NCBI RefSeq assembly: GCF_013214165.1
Contig: NZ_JABSSM010000048.1
Coordinates: 1 to 32,953 of the forward strand
Origin: Shewanella sp.
GTDB taxonomy: Bacteria; Pseudomonadota; Gammaproteobacteria; Enterobacterales; Shewanellaceae
Reading direction: 5' to 3'
Length of the DNA: 32,953 bases
The notes beneath the pieces were generated by a model. The model made no database searches. It worked only from the letters and a program-made list of their open reading frames with translations, and was not told the DNA's origin. This document shows, one piece after another, positions 15,328 through 23,307 of this stretch. The translations under genes and the position numbers were made by a program. Position 1 is the stretch's first letter, and the number at the start of each line of letters is the position of its first letter.

Positions 15328-17427
15328 CTACTGACCCACGGCAGAAACAATTCTAATTTGTTTCTCATCGGGGACTTCCTGATAGGAAATCACCCTTAGG
15401 TTAGGAATCGTGTGCTTTACAAATCGAGACAGAGTCGAACGTAACATGCCCGATGTGAGTAATATAGCGGGTTGCCCCACCATCTCTTGTCTTTGTGTTG
15501 CATCTTCTAAAGACTTTTGCATCCGTTCGGCCAAGCTAGGTTCTATGTTTGGTCCCTCTCCTCCCGTCGCTTGCATTGACTGATGCAACATTTGTTCCAA
15601 CTCTGGCGCCAAAGTAATGACGGGTATCTCGGTTTCCGGCCCACTGATCTCTTGGACTATCATTCGTTTGAGCGAGATACGCACGGCGGCGGTCAAGACT
15701 TCGGTATCGGCACTCTTGGGGCCGTATTCGAGCAATGTCTGTACTATGGTCCTAAGGTCGCGGATTGAAACGCCTTCGTTGAGCAAGTTTTGCATGACTT
15801 TAACCACAGTCCCCAAGGGCATAACGTCGGGGATGAAACCATCGACTAACTTAGGAGAATTTTTGGCTAAAATATCCATAAGCTGCTGAACTTCCTCATA
15901 ACCGAGAAGCTTGGCCGCATCATTGCTTAATAGCTGACTCAAGTGAGTGGCCACGACTGTGGCCGCATCGACCACGGTATAACCTAAGGTTTGTGCATGC
16001 TCTCTACTCTCAGGGGATATCCAAACCGCTTCTAAACCGAAGGCTGGGTCTTTGGTCTCTATGCCGTCGAGTTTGCCATATACCTGACCCGGGTTGATGG
16101 CGAGTTCACAGTCATGTCTTATCTCGGCTTCACCGCAAGCCACTCCCATCAAGGAAATGCGATAGGTATTTGGTGACAGATCTAGGTTATCGCGAATATG
16201 CACCGCGGGCACCAGAAAGCCCAGCTCTTGGGATAGCTTCTTACGCACCCCTTTAATCCTGCCGAGCAACTCACCGCCCTGGCCTTTGTCGACCAGAGGA
16301 ATAAGTCGATAACCCACTTCTAACCCTATGGTGTCGACATGCTGAACATCATCCCAGCTGAGCTCTTTAGGCTTAGCGGCGGCCTTGTCCGTAGGCGGGT
16401 TTTTCGCAAGCGCCAGGGATTCTTCTCGCTCCTGGTTTCGTTTTCTATATAAGAAGTAGGCCACAGCACCGACGACGAGTGCCAGAGAGATGAAAGCAAA
16501 ATGTGGCATCCCAGGCACTATGCCCATGATAAACAAGACACCGGCAGCAATCGCAATTGACTTAGGGTTGTCAAGCATCTGCGACGTCATCATCTGCCCC
16601 ATGTCACCGGACTCGTTCTGACGTGTGACCATCAAGGCTGCAGCAATTGAGAGTAACAGACCCGGGATCTGAGCGACCAGTCCATCACCTATGGTGAGCA
16701 GGGTATAGATCTCGACGGCAGAGGAAAAATCCAGGCCATGCTGCACCATGCCGATAACGAATCCACCCAAGATATTGATCACCATGATCATGATACCGGC
16801 AATCGCATCACCTTTAACAAACTTAGATGCACCGTCCATTGCCCCGTAAAAGTCGGCTTCCTTGGTGACTTCGGCGCGTCTATCTCTGGCCTGTTCTTGG
16901 TTTAACACACCGGCATTCAAGTCGGCATCGATAGCCATCTGTTTACCTGGCATCGCGTCTAAGGTAAAGCGAGCGCTAACTTCTGCTATACGCCCGGCTC
17001 CTTTAGTGACCACGGCGAAGTTGATGATAATGAGGATTAAGAATACGACCAGGCCCACGGCATAATTGCCGCCTATCACCACAGAACCAAAAGACTCAAT
17101 CACTTTACCGGCAGCATCACCACCGTTGTGTCCTTCGAGTAAGACGATACGGGTCGATGCCACATTGAGCGCTAGGCGCAGTAAGGTCGCAATAAGCAAG
17201 ACACTGGGGAACGCGGCGAAATCTAATGGTCTGTCGGTGTAGATAGCCACCAGTAACACCACTAGGGCCAAGGCTAAATTAAATGAGAACAGAATATCCA
17301 GCAGGAATGGCGGCATAGGCAATATGATCATGCCTAACGCAGCGAGAACAAATAAGGGCGTGCCTAGGCCTTTAAAACTCGAAGGCTTTATTTTTTTCAG
17401 TTGACCCAGTAGTGCGCTAACATCCAT
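15328..17427 (-). CDS. flhA: Flagellar export gate protein FlhA
   Basis: FlhA forms the nonameric ring of the flagellar type III export gate and couples proton flow to substrate export. The 699 residues split into an N-terminal membrane part with about eight helices (to about residue 330) and the FlhA-C substrate/chaperone docking domain. The FHIPEP-family signature segment EQARDRRAEVTKEADFYGAM with DGASKFVKGDAIAGIM is intact, as are YRLIPLVDKGQGGELL and GFLVPAVHIRDNL of the cytoplasmic part. It is the first gene of its operon, 27 bases or so after a predicted sigma-54 start, and the 203-bp gap before it separates it from flhB. Confidence 0.98.
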   Translation of the reverse strand: MDVSALLGQLKKIKPSSFKGLGTPLFVLAALGMIILPMPPFLLDILFSFNLALALVVLLVAIYTDRPLDFAAFPSVLLIATLLRLALNVASTRIVLLEGHNGGDAAGKVIESFGSVVIGGNYAVGLVVFLILIIINFAVVTKGAGRIAEVSARFTLDAMPGKQMAIDADLNAGVLNQEQARDRRAEVTKEADFYGAMDGASKFVKGDAIAGIMIMVINILGGFVIGMVQHGLDFSSAVEIYTLLTIGDGLVAQIPGLLLSIAAALMVTRQNESGDMGQMMTSQMLDNPKSIAIAAGVLFIMGIVPGMPHFAFISLALVVGAVAYFLYRKRNQEREESLALAKNPPTDKAAAKPKELSWDDVQHVDTIGLEVGYRLIPLVDKGQGGELLGRIKGVRKKLSQELGFLVPAVHIRDNLDLSPNTYRISLMGVACGEAEIRHDCELAINPGQVYGKLDGIETKDPAFGLEAVWISPESREHAQTLGYTVVDAATVVATHLSQLLSNDAAKLLGYEEVQQLMDILAKNSPKLVDGFIPDVMPLGTVVKVMQNLLNEGVSIRDLRTIVQTLLEYGPKSADTEVLTAAVRISLKRMIVQEISGPETEIPVITLAPELEQMLHQSMQATGGEGPNIEPSLAERMQKSLEDATQRQEMVGQPAILLTSGMLRSTLSRFVKHTIPNLRVISYQEVPDEKQIRIVSAVGQ

Positions 17428-17465
17428 TCAACAAATCCAAACTTTTGACATCTAGCCGTAACAAA

Positions 17466-17480
17466 GCAATTTTCAAGCCA
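17466..17480 (-). promoter_or_regulatory. Sigma-54 promoter candidate for flhA operon
   Basis: On the minus strand the sequence reads TGGCTTGAAAATTGC: GG, ten bases, GC, and the wider TGGC...TTGC pattern of the sigma-54 -24/-12 consensus (TGGCACG-N4-TTGC). The expected start is near 17454, about 27 bases before the flhA ATG at 17427. FlrC, encoded in this window, is the likely activator. A 13-bp palindrome (GGAAATAATTTCC, 17487-17499) lies just upstream. Confidence 0.75.
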
Positions 17481-17630
17481 AGTAGTGGAAATAATTTCCG
17501 TCAGTAATAACTAGGTTATCAATATGGTTTTTATTTTATAAGTCAGCACTATACCGTTAGACAGACGTTAAATGAATGGCTAAAGCGTTAACTGAATAAA
17601 TTTACAGCAGATATAGAAGATAAGCCGTCA

Positions 17631-18764
17631 TTAATACTTAAAATCTTCCGGTATAGGCTGTTTAAGCGGAATAGCCGTTGGCCTTCTGCCTCCGCGTTGC
17701 TGGTATTGACGTAATTGAAATACATAAGCTAATACCTGAGCGACGGCAGTAAATAATCCCTCCGGGATCTCTTGATCTATCTTAGTCGTATGAAAAATGG
17801 CCCGGGCTAGTGGCGGTGCGGAGACTATTGCAATCTCATGCTCACGGGCTATCTCTCTAATCTTAAATGCAATTTCGTCCGTACCCTTTGCTAGCACATA
17901 GGGCGCGGTCGACTTCATGGCGTCATATTTCACCGCGACAGCATAGTGCTCAGGATTGACGACAATAACATCGGCATTGGGCACTTCTGACATCATACGT
18001 CTCTGAGCCACCTCCCTTTGCATCTGCCTTATCTTACCTTTCACCTCAGGCTTACCCTCGGTGTCCTTATATTCATCCTTTACTTCCTGTTTGGTCATCT
18101 TGAGTTGCTTATTGTGATTCCATATTTGAAATGGCACATCAATAACCACTATGAGTATGGTTGACGAGCACAGCAAGATGAACATCCACACCAGTAGATC
18201 CAGTGCGTGATATACATTTCCAGGAAGATGATCCCGAGACAAGGCCAAGATATCATTAAAAAAGAAGCTCAGAATAAAGTATGCGGATGATGCGACAACC
18301 AAAAATTTGGCGATCCCCTTGGTTAATTCAACCAAGGCTTGCACGCCAAACATTCTTTTAAAGCCTTTCATCGGGTTCATCTTCTCAGTTTTCGGCATAA
18401 ATGCCTTGGTAGAGAAGGTGATACCGCCTAATACGATATTACCGATAAAGGCCACTAAAGCGATAACCAGCATCAGGCTGGCCATAGGGAAGGCAAGCTC
18501 ACGCCCAATCATGCCCCACACCAGCACCATCTGGTTGGTGTCAAAAATTTGCTCCCTGTCCTGGGTAAACAAGGTGGTCATTATGGTCACTAAACCACTG
18601 GCAATGCTTGGGCCGACCATGGCAAAACCGACTGCGGCCGACACCAATACAGCCGAAGTGCCTAACTCTTTGGAGCGTGCAACCTGACCTTTCTCCCGAG
18701 CTTGTTCTAATCGCCTGGGGGTGGCCTCTTCGGTTTTCTCTTGGCTACTGTCATTTTCAGCCAT
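17631..18764 (-). CDS. flhB: Flagellar export switch protein FlhB
   Basis: FlhB is the export gate subunit that switches export from rod/hook to filament substrates after self-cleavage in its cytoplasmic domain. The 377-residue protein shows the family start (EKTEEATPRRLEQAREKGQVARSKEL), four membrane segments (between about 35 and 210), and the cytoplasmic part. The cleavage site reads N270-P271-E272-H273 (VVNPEHYAVAVKYD) rather than the canonical NPTH. The C-terminal tail after residue 355 is basic and proline-rich (RRPTAIPLKQPIPEDF), matching the proline-rich element described in beta- and gammaproteobacterial FlhB. It is the last gene of the fliK-flhB operon. Confidence 0.97.
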   Translation of the reverse strand: MAENDSSQEKTEEATPRRLEQAREKGQVARSKELGTSAVLVSAAVGFAMVGPSIASGLVTIMTTLFTQDREQIFDTNQMVLVWGMIGRELAFPMASLMLVIALVAFIGNIVLGGITFSTKAFMPKTEKMNPMKGFKRMFGVQALVELTKGIAKFLVVASSAYFILSFFFNDILALSRDHLPGNVYHALDLLVWMFILLCSSTILIVVIDVPFQIWNHNKQLKMTKQEVKDEYKDTEGKPEVKGKIRQMQREVAQRRMMSEVPNADVIVVNPEHYAVAVKYDAMKSTAPYVLAKGTDEIAFKIREIAREHEIAIVSAPPLARAIFHTTKIDQEIPEGLFTAVAQVLAYVFQLRQYQQRGGRRPTAIPLKQPIPEDFKY

Positions 18765-18809
18765 GCACTAGCACTCCCTTAGATAGACGCTGCCGCGTAA
18801 GCTGCAACA

Positions 18810-19607
18810 TCAAAATGTCCCATCGGTATTACACTGCAGCTTGACTATATCGCATAACAGCAACTGAGCCGACGTCCACACCTCACCAAAGTGTTCCATT
18901 ATCGGCGTCAAGGTTAACCACAAGATCACTAACCCACTCACCATGGTCACGGGGAAACCTATGGCGAAGATATTCAGTTGCGGTGAGGCTCGGGTCATGA
19001 CGCCGAATGACAAGTTGATCAGTAATAGCGCCACGATAGGCGTGATAGACATGGTCAATGCCGCACCAAACATATAGCCCCCCCACTCGGCCAACATTCG
19101 ATAACTTGTCACACTCAAACCTTGATCCGATATGGGAATAGTCTCGAAGCTAATCACTAGCATACGGATCATCACCAGATGGCCATCTACGGCGAGGAAG
19201 ATCATGGTGGTTAACAGCAAGAATAAGTTACCTATTACCGGGGTTTGTTGACCGGATGAGGGATCGACCATGGAGGCAAAACCTAAACTTGTCTGCATGC
19301 CTATGATTTGACCGGTCAGCACGAAGGTTTGCATCACCATCAAGGTGACAAATCCCATGGCGATGCCAATCAGCAGCTGTTGTAAGGTGATAAATATCGC
19401 CGACGCCGCAAATAGTTGTACATTTTCCACTGGGGGTAAAACCGGTACTATGGCGAAGGTGATCGCCATCGATAATAGCGCTCTGACTCTGACAGGTGTG
19501 GTATTAGCCCCGAACACAGCCATCACCATAAACATGCTAGACACCCTAAACAGAGGCCACATGTAAGAGGCTATCGTGTCCATTATGGTCGCCATGAGGA
19601 TATCCAT
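18810..19607 (-). CDS. fliR: Flagellar export gate protein FliR
   Basis: FliR is one of the FliPQR core proteins that form the export channel at the base of the flagellum. The 265-residue, highly hydrophobic protein has about six membrane segments and the family pattern PLFRVSSMFMVMAVFGANTTPVRVRALLSM at the N-terminus, GFASMVDPSSGQQTPVIGNL in the middle and LLLINLSFGVMTRASPQLNIFAIGFP near the C-terminus. It starts at ATG 71 bp after fliQ and is followed by flhB after 45 bp. Confidence 0.96.
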   Translation of the reverse strand: MDILMATIMDTIASYMWPLFRVSSMFMVMAVFGANTTPVRVRALLSMAITFAIVPVLPPVENVQLFAASAIFITLQQLLIGIAMGFVTLMVMQTFVLTGQIIGMQTSLGFASMVDPSSGQQTPVIGNLFLLLTTMIFLAVDGHLVMIRMLVISFETIPISDQGLSVTSYRMLAEWGGYMFGAALTMSITPIVALLLINLSFGVMTRASPQLNIFAIGFPVTMVSGLVILWLTLTPIMEHFGEVWTSAQLLLCDIVKLQCNTDGTF

Positions 19608-19678
19608 CAGGCTAACCTATTCGACTCATCAAATTAATCACTCGAATCATCTTAATCTCTTGAATAAATGTTGTTTCG

Positions 19679-19948
19679 TCATCCTATGACCTGGGGGATC
19701 ATGTTGACCATCTGTACAAAGAATTCCATCATGGTTTGGATCAAGGTATGACCCAGAAACATCAGCGCAAACAAGGTCGTCAATAAACGAGGCAGGAAAC
19801 TCAGGGTCTGTTCGTTAATTGAGGTTGCCGCTTGGAACACTGCCACCACTAAGCCGATGACGAGTCCAGGTACGATTATCAGCGACACGATTGTCACTAT
19901 GACAGAGAGCGCCTCGCGGAAGATGTCGACTAATGACTCAGGATTCAT
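19679..19948 (-). CDS. fliQ: Flagellar export gate protein FliQ
   Basis: FliQ is the small two-helix subunit of the export channel. The 89-residue protein has the expected two membrane helices (about 15-40 and 52-75) and the family segments VPGLVIGLVVAVFQAATSINEQTLSFLPRLL and MMEFFVQMVNMIPQV. It starts 8 bp after fliP. Length and sequence are ordinary for the family. Confidence 0.96.
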   Translation of the reverse strand: MNPESLVDIFREALSVIVTIVSLIIVPGLVIGLVVAVFQAATSINEQTLSFLPRLLTTLFALMFLGHTLIQTMMEFFVQMVNMIPQVIG

Positions 19949-19956
19949 AAATCCAC

Positions 19957-20703
19957 CTAGACACCGAAGCTATTGGCAAGAGTGCCCATCACCAGACTCC
20001 AGCCATCGACGAGCACAAACAACATGATCTTAAAAGGCAGTGAGACGATCATGGGGGATAACATCATCATACCCATAGCCATCAAGATGCTAGCCACCAC
20101 AAGATCCAACACCAAAAAAGGCACGAATAACATAAAGCCAATCTGAAACGCGGTCTTCAACTCACTGGTGATAAATGAGGGAATTAACACGCTCATGGGC
20201 ACATCTTCGGGTGAATTAATGTTCTGATAACCCGATATTTCGATGAAAGTATCGAGATCTGTCACCCGAGTTTGGGCCAACATAAAGGTCTTGATCGGCT
20301 CCTTGCCAATATCGAAAGCCTGCTCGATATTCATGGTTTCAGCGATATAAGGTTTAACGGCTTCAGCATAAATCTCATCGAACACGGGCGCCATAATAAA
20401 GAAGGTCATAAACATACTTATGCCAATAAGCACTTGGTTTGACGGCGTTTGTTGTAAGCCAATTGCTTGTCTTAGAATCGACAATACCACTATGATGCGC
20501 GTGAATGAGGTGAGCATGATGATCATGGCTGGCAGAAAGCTCATTGCCGTCATTAACAGCAGTATCTGCATAGTCACAGAATACTGAGTCCCACCATCTG
20601 GGGTCGTGGTCACAGTCAACGCAGGTAAGACACCATCGAGGGCGAATGCACCGGGTGAGATCAACAATAAACTTAAGATGAGGGAAAGTGATAATCGCTT
20701 CAT
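19957..20703 (-). CDS. fliP: Flagellar export gate protein FliP
   Basis: FliP is the main channel-forming subunit of the export gate. The 248-residue protein has a cleavable-type signal peptide ([21 protein letters not shown]), then the family core: [43 protein letters not shown] and FKTAFQ-type helix, ending [23 protein letters not shown]. The ATG overlaps the fliO stop by 4 bp (ATGA), implying coupled translation. Confidence 0.97.
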   Translation of the reverse strand: MKRLSLSLILSLLLISPGAFALDGVLPALTVTTTPDGGTQYSVTMQILLLMTAMSFLPAMIIMLTSFTRIIVVLSILRQAIGLQQTPSNQVLIGISMFMTFFIMAPVFDEIYAEAVKPYIAETMNIEQAFDIGKEPIKTFMLAQTRVTDLDTFIEISGYQNINSPEDVPMSVLIPSFITSELKTAFQIGFMLFVPFLVLDLVVASILMAMGMMMLSPMIVSLPFKIMLFVLVDGWSLVMGTLANSFGV

Positions 20704-21077
20704 ATTGAATTCGTCTTAGCTTGGCGTAAGCGCTCAGCAAAAGACTCAGTCTCTATGCTGATGGGCGTGTCTAATTTATCTATGACCTGTATTTGCTGGG
20801 CAGTCACACCGAGTAAATATTGCTGGCCACCCACCTCGAGTAATACCACCTTCTCTTTCTGTCCCAGTGGCATCACCGCCAAGGTCTTCAATACACTGTG
20901 GCTAGAGGGCGCTAAGTTTAAGCGTTTAACGATATAGGCCAGCACAAAAATGATGGCGATCACGACAATTAACCCGCCTAACATATTGGTCATTGTCGAG
21001 ATAGCCGATCCCTTCTCTGCCGTTGAGGCGACAGTAGGGGCTGTCGCCAATCCAGTTACGAGCAACAAGTTAATCAT
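20700..21077 (-). CDS. fliO: Flagellar assembly protein FliO
   Basis: FliO helps FliP assemble into the export gate. The 125-residue protein has an N-terminal signal-like segment ([17 protein letters not shown]), one clear membrane helix (about 34-52, [18 protein letters not shown]), and the small cytoplasmic domain typical of the family ([34 protein letters not shown]). It lies 7 bp after fliN and overlaps fliP by 4 bp. Confidence 0.93.
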   Translation of the reverse strand: MINLLLVTGLATAPTVASTAEKGSAISTMTNMLGGLIVVIAIIFVLAYIVKRLNLAPSSHSVLKTLAVMPLGQKEKVVLLEVGGQQYLLGVTAQQIQVIDKLDTPISIETESFAERLRQAKTNSI

Positions 21078-21084
21078 ATCTACC

Positions 21085-21468
21085 TTATTTTAACTTCTTA
21101 ATACGCTCAGTTTGGCTGATGACGTCGGTCAGACGTATACCAAACTTATCATTCACAACCACCACTTCGCCATGGGCAATCAAGGTGCCATTGACCATCA
21201 CATCCAGAGGCTCACCGGCGACGCGGTCTAATTCCACCACCGAACCTTGGTTGAGCTGAAGCAAGTTGCGAATACTGATGAAACTACGGCCCACTTCCAT
21301 CGATATGGTCACAGGAATGTCCATGATGGTATCGAGTTTTGCCGCTTCATCGGCAGACAAGCCCAGTCCTTCGTCAGTCAGCTCATCAAGCTCGACAGTC
21401 TGCGCTTCCTCTATTGCTTGTTCAGCCATGGCTTCGGCCCAATCGTCAACCGTATCTTCTGTACTCAT
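21085..21468 (-). CDS. fliN: Flagellar motor switch protein FliN
   Basis: FliN forms the lower part of the C ring with FliM. The 127-residue protein has an acidic Ala/Glu-rich N-terminal third and a C-terminal SpoA domain (about 48-125): IMDIPVTISMEVGRSFISIRNLLQLNQGSVVELDR, AGEPLDVMVNG, AHGEVVVVNDKFGIRLTDV. It starts at ATG 68 bp after fliM and is followed by fliO after 7 bp. Confidence 0.97.
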   Translation of the reverse strand: MSTEDTVDDWAEAMAEQAIEEAQTVELDELTDEGLGLSADEAAKLDTIMDIPVTISMEVGRSFISIRNLLQLNQGSVVELDRVAGEPLDVMVNGTLIAHGEVVVVNDKFGIRLTDVISQTERIKKLK

Positions 21469-21536
21469 TGTTATTACCTTAACTACTGCATTTAGCGTAA
21501 TACCTTAGCGATTCAATTCCTTGGCTAAGATAGGAT

Positions 21537-22565
21537 TTATAATTCAGAAATATCTCTACTCTTGTTCTTACGTGTCACCAATTTCAATTCCGTTTTGACG
21601 GTTTCCGGTCGTGGAATTTTCTCAATGATCCGCAAGGCTAAATTGTCTCTGGTCTTGCCCAGTTTACACCTATAGGTGGGTAGATCTTCGACGCGCAGCA
21701 CAATATGCTCGGGCAAATCTACAGGAATAATATCGCCGGCTTTAAACTCCATCACATCTTTAAGGGTGATCTCTTGATCCACTATGGTGGCGTCTATGCC
21801 TACCTTGATATCCATGATCTCGTCTTTCAATGCCAAAGACCAACGCATATCTGTATCTTGGGTATCACTCTGCACACCGGCATCGAGCAGTTCACGTATG
21901 GGCTCTATCATGGAATAAGGCATGGTGATGTGGAAGTCTCCACCACCGCCATCCACTTCGATATGAAAAGAACTGACCACGACCACTTCGGTTGGGCTGA
22001 CGATGTTTGCCATTGCCGGGTTAACCTCTGAATCAAGATATTCAAACTCAACATCCATCACAGGGGCCCACGCTTCTTTATAGTCTTCGAAGATTATTTT
22101 TAGCAAGAGTTGTACTATGCGTCTCTCTGTTGGCGTGAATTCACGACCTTCAATCTTGGCATGAAAACGGCCATCTCCACCAAAAAAGTTATCCACTAAG
22201 ATGAAGACTAATCTTGCCTCCATGGTGATGAGACCCGTTCCTTTGAGCGGACTAAATTTCACCATATTTAGGCTGGTAGGAACAAACAGCGTGTGAACAT
22301 ATTCACCAAACTTGAGCATCTGCACGCCATTGATCGACACCTCAGCTGCGCGGCGCATCATATTAAACATGCTGATACGCAAGTGCCTGGCAAATCTTTC
22401 ATTGACGATCTCTAAGGTCGGCATCCTTCCACGAACGATGCGATCTTGAGAAGAAAAATCATAGGAGCGTGCTTCAGATTCATTCTCTTCATCTTCATCG
22501 TCATCTACGTCATCTACACCATGCAGTAACGCATCAATTTCGTCTTGGCTTAAAAGATCACTCAC
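21537..22565 (-). CDS. fliM: Flagellar motor switch protein FliM
   Basis: FliM is the C-ring subunit that receives CheY-P and reverses the motor. The N-terminal CheY-binding peptide (SDLLSQDEIDALLHG, residues 2-16) is followed by a very acidic linker, the middle domain (IVRGRMPTLEIVNERFARHLRISMFN; PTSLNMVKFSPLKGTGLI), and the C-terminal SpoA-like domain. I chose the GTG start at 22565 (342 aa), which has AAAGG seven bases upstream and begins right at the SDLLSQDEID motif; a TTG at 22586 is less likely. It lies in the fliL-fliN series. Confidence 0.97.
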   Translation of the reverse strand: MSDLLSQDEIDALLHGVDDVDDDEDEENESEARSYDFSSQDRIVRGRMPTLEIVNERFARHLRISMFNMMRRAAEVSINGVQMLKFGEYVHTLFVPTSLNMVKFSPLKGTGLITMEARLVFILVDNFFGGDGRFHAKIEGREFTPTERRIVQLLLKIIFEDYKEAWAPVMDVEFEYLDSEVNPAMANIVSPTEVVVVSSFHIEVDGGGGDFHITMPYSMIEPIRELLDAGVQSDTQDTDMRWSLALKDEIMDIKVGIDATIVDQEITLKDVMEFKAGDIIPVDLPEHIVLRVEDLPTYRCKLGKTRDNLALRIIEKIPRPETVKTELKLVTRKNKSRDISEL

Positions 22566-22680
22566 AATAACGCCTTTATTAAACAAAAATAGGGGAACTC
22601 GCTAACTCATACAAGCGCGACTTGAAACCTGATTAGCGAAAATCAACAACTACACATTATTCTGAGGTCGTTCTCATGCA

Positions 22681-23202
22681 CTACTGCATAATGAAACCGG
22701 TAAACAGGACTTTCTCTACGACTTTACGCCCAGTCACAGGTTGTAGCGTATTCTGAACATTGAGTAAGGCCAATTGACGCATCTCGTCTTTACCGGCTAG
22801 GCTAGTTAATTTTTGCACATCGGCACTGCTAAACGTCGTCAGTAGTGCATCTTCAATCAAGGGAATGTGTTTCTTAATTAATATACCATCGTCAGCACCA
22901 CGTACCATCAACTGAACCTTGATCTCTACCAGCCTGGAACGGCTTGCCCCAGGGAGGTTAAACAGGAATGGTCTGGGCATTCCCACATAGTAAGCTGCGC
23001 CTACATTCACCGGCTCTTGAGTTTCTGCGGCGCCATCTGCATTATCACTGTCGGCAGAGCCATCGCTTGCCCCTATGAAAAACCACAAAGCTGCGGCGAT
23101 GATTAACACTATTACCAGACCGATAACGCCGAAAGCAATTAGTTTCCGCTTACTTTTCGGTTGTTTATTGTCTTCGAGCTCTAAGGCTTCTTCTTCGGCC
23201 AT
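22681..23202 (-). CDS. fliL: Flagellar basal-body-associated protein FliL
   Basis: FliL is an inner-membrane protein around the stator that supports torque. The 173-residue protein has a short charged cytoplasmic start, one membrane helix (about 21-43, LIAFGVIGLVIVLIIAAALWFFIG), an acidic Ser/Asp linker and a periplasmic domain (YVGMPRPFLFNLPG, RLVEIKVQLMVRG, IEDALLTTFSS, VQNTLQ, VEKVLFTGFIMQ) in family order. It starts at ATG 105 bp after fliK. Confidence 0.95.
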   Translation of the reverse strand: MAEEEALELEDNKQPKSKRKLIAFGVIGLVIVLIIAAALWFFIGASDGSADSDNADGAAETQEPVNVGAAYYVGMPRPFLFNLPGASRSRLVEIKVQLMVRGADDGILIKKHIPLIEDALLTTFSSADVQKLTSLAGKDEMRQLALLNVQNTLQPVTGRKVVEKVLFTGFIMQ

Positions 23203-23307
23203 TTCATTTCCCTTTTAAGCTTAACTCTGCTGCTATGTTTCTATAATGGATCTAGAGATAATGTGCTAATACCCATCAAGGATCTAATTTTGCTATAGAT
23301 TACCTGC

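Noticed and set aside
21504..21529. Possible hairpin (CTTAGC...GCTAAG) between fliM and fliN
   Set aside because: Only 6 bp stem with a 14-base loop and no T tract; could easily occur by chance.
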